A DNA stretch of 64,000 nt from Pseudoclavibacter triregionum (GTDB lineage: Bacteria; Actinomycetota; Actinomycetes; Actinomycetales; Microbacteriaceae), in NCBI GenBank assembly GCA_910822395.1, contig OU365335.1, positions 496,001 through 560,000 on the forward strand. Direction: 5' to 3'. How positions within the stretch are numbered: the stretch's first letter is position 1; each line of letters starts with the position of its first letter. Shown in pieces: positions 63,048 to 64,000 of this stretch. The position numbers were made by a program, and so were the translations under genes. The notes under the pieces were generated by a model that was not told the DNA's origin, made no database searches, and saw only the letters and a list, made by a program, of their open reading frames with translations.

Positions 63048-64000
63048 GCCGCTCGGCCGTCCTGCGGCCGCCCGTCCCGCTGCGCTTCGCGCTGGGTCGC
63101 TTCGCCCTCGGCGATCTGGCGCAGCGCGAAGCGCAGCTCGCGCGCGACGGTCTTGCGCGCCGACCCCGGCGTCAGCGTCGCGCCGCCGCGCACCTGACGC
63201 ACGAGCCAGCCCTGCACCGCCACGACCGGAATCGCAGCGAGCACGAGGGCGCCGACGGCGATGAGGGCGGCGCAGGCGAGCTGGGTGGGCTCGTCCCACG
63301 TCGACGTCGGAAGGGCCGAGTCGACCGCGACGATCGCGAGTTGAACGACGGCCAACCAGGGGGCGAGTGTCGCCGACAATCCGAAGGCGGCGGATCCGCC
63401 CCAATCCCAGCATGTCGGCGCGGGGCGGTGAGGCGCCGGTGCCGCGAGCGCCATGACGCCGTAGGCCACGCACGTCATCCCGATCAGGATCACCGACGTC
63501 GCCGTCGAACCCGCCTCGTGTGGCTCCACGCCCGGCAGCACGCCCTTCAGCACCATCGCGCCCAGCACGCCCCCCGCGGGGACGGAGAGCCCCGCGAGCA
63601 CGAACGCCCGCTTGACGAAGCGGGCGAGCGAGGGCGACCGATCAACGCTCCTGAGCGCGCGGAGCTGACGAGCGAGCCCCGCCGCACGCTCCTCCGCGTA
63701 CCGCGCTCGACGTGCCCGCTCGCCGGAGGTGAGCCCGAAGAGCCAGATGAACCCGGCGGCGACCGCCGCGACGACGAGGGCAAGCGCGCCTATCGCCACG
63801 TCGGCGAAGCTGAGGCCTCGCCCGAGGGGCAGCCCGACAAGCGAGAGCGCGAGGTGCGCCATCGCGGCGAGCCCAGCGAGCAGCTGGACGCCGAGGTGCA
63901 TGCCGGCGAAGCCCGAGGCGCTTCCGCCGCCGGCGTCAGGTACCGCCTGCTCGATCACACCGGCGATCCCGAAGCCGACCGAGAAGGCGGTGATGATGCC
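63044..64000 (-). CDS. Multi-pass membrane protein, 5' end beyond window
   Basis: At least 318 residues; the frame stays open to the window edge (IITAFSVGFGIAG above the internal GTG at 63958), so the true start lies outside. About seven hydrophobic segments, for example LGVQLLAGLAAMAHLALSLV, IGALALVVAAVAAGFIWLFG, TSVILIGMTCVAYGVMALAA and ALIAVGALVLAAIPVVAVQG. A charged cytosolic tail follows (RKTVARELRFALRQIAEGEA). I do not recognise the family. Its stop shares CTAG with the hpaD stop. Confidence 0.75.
   Translation of the reverse strand, partial: GIITAFSVGFGIAGVIEQAVPDAGGGSASGFAGMHLGVQLLAGLAAMAHLALSLVGLPLGRGLSFADVAIGALALVVAAVAAGFIWLFGLTSGERARRARYAEERAAGLARQLRALRSVDRSPSLARFVKRAFVLAGLSVPAGGVLGAMVLKGVLPGVEPHEAGSTATSVILIGMTCVAYGVMALAAPAPHRPAPTCWDWGGSAAFGLSATLAPWLAVVQLAIVAVDSALPTSTWDEPTQLACAALIAVGALVLAAIPVVAVQGWLVRQVRGGATLTPGSARKTVARELRFALRQIAEGEATQREAQRDGRPQDGRAA

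Overview
The window is a 64 kb piece of a very GC-rich actinobacterial chromosome. The third codon position is almost always G or C, RpoB starts with TTG, and short Shine-Dalgarno boxes of the GAGGAGG type are common. Gene content (RpoB sequence, DUF4916 NUDIX protein, methylcitrate cluster, Brevibacterium/Arthrobacter-like homoprotocatechuate dioxygenase, Lhr, Nei) fits the Micrococcales, most likely Microbacteriaceae. I cannot name the genus from sequence alone. No rRNA, tRNA or CRISPR array was seen.

Layout. 1-3154 holds most of rpoB (minus strand, 3' end outside the window). 3.2-7.6 kb is a repeat-rich accessory patch with an AbiEi-like gene, an unknown gene whose end is made of repeat DNA, and a metallo-beta-lactamase-fold gene whose 3' end is duplicated around a foreign insert. 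7.6-13 kb carries an MHS transporter, catalase, a spermidine-synthase-like protein, a TPR protein and a SprT-like protease. 13.3-19.9 kb is a divergent propionate module (prpE against gntR-prpD-prpB-prpC) with paired operator-like sites. 20-25 kb has threonine aldolase, purU with a truncated sdaA, and a hydroxyproline-type racemase/reductase pair. 25-28.6 kb has a large repeat block, EVE, NUDIX, esterase, MarR and PspC genes. 28.8-35 kb is lhr-nei. 35-42 kb is a cell-surface polysaccharide cluster. 42-46 kb has gabD, a WXG100-type toxin with a lipoprotein partner, and a dead PucR regulator. 46-64 kb is an amine and aromatic-acid degradation region (permease, GMC oxidoreductase, copper amine oxidase, AraC regulator, a FAH-RraA fusion, GntR regulator, hpaD), split by a 3.2 kb mobile island with an efflux pump and its TetR repressor.

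How the genes may work together. The amine oxidase would turn arylalkylamines such as tyramine or dopamine into aldehydes. HpaD and the FAH-RraA protein would open and shorten homoprotocatechuate, and GabD would oxidise the succinic semialdehyde released. The AraC-type gene just after the amine oxidase matches the role FeaR has for TynA in enterics. The prp cluster converts propionyl-CoA to succinate and pyruvate.

The most unusual items are: a copper amine oxidase with a ten-cysteine metallothionein-like tail; the FAH-RraA fusion; a TA-flanked island inserted exactly in the amine oxidase stop codon; three families of long palindromic repeats (one unit is a perfect 60-bp palindrome, one lies inside the lhr reading frame, one supplies the nei stop codon); and several freshly broken genes (sdaA, pucR-like, an MHS transporter, an insert gene with a 1-nt frameshift).
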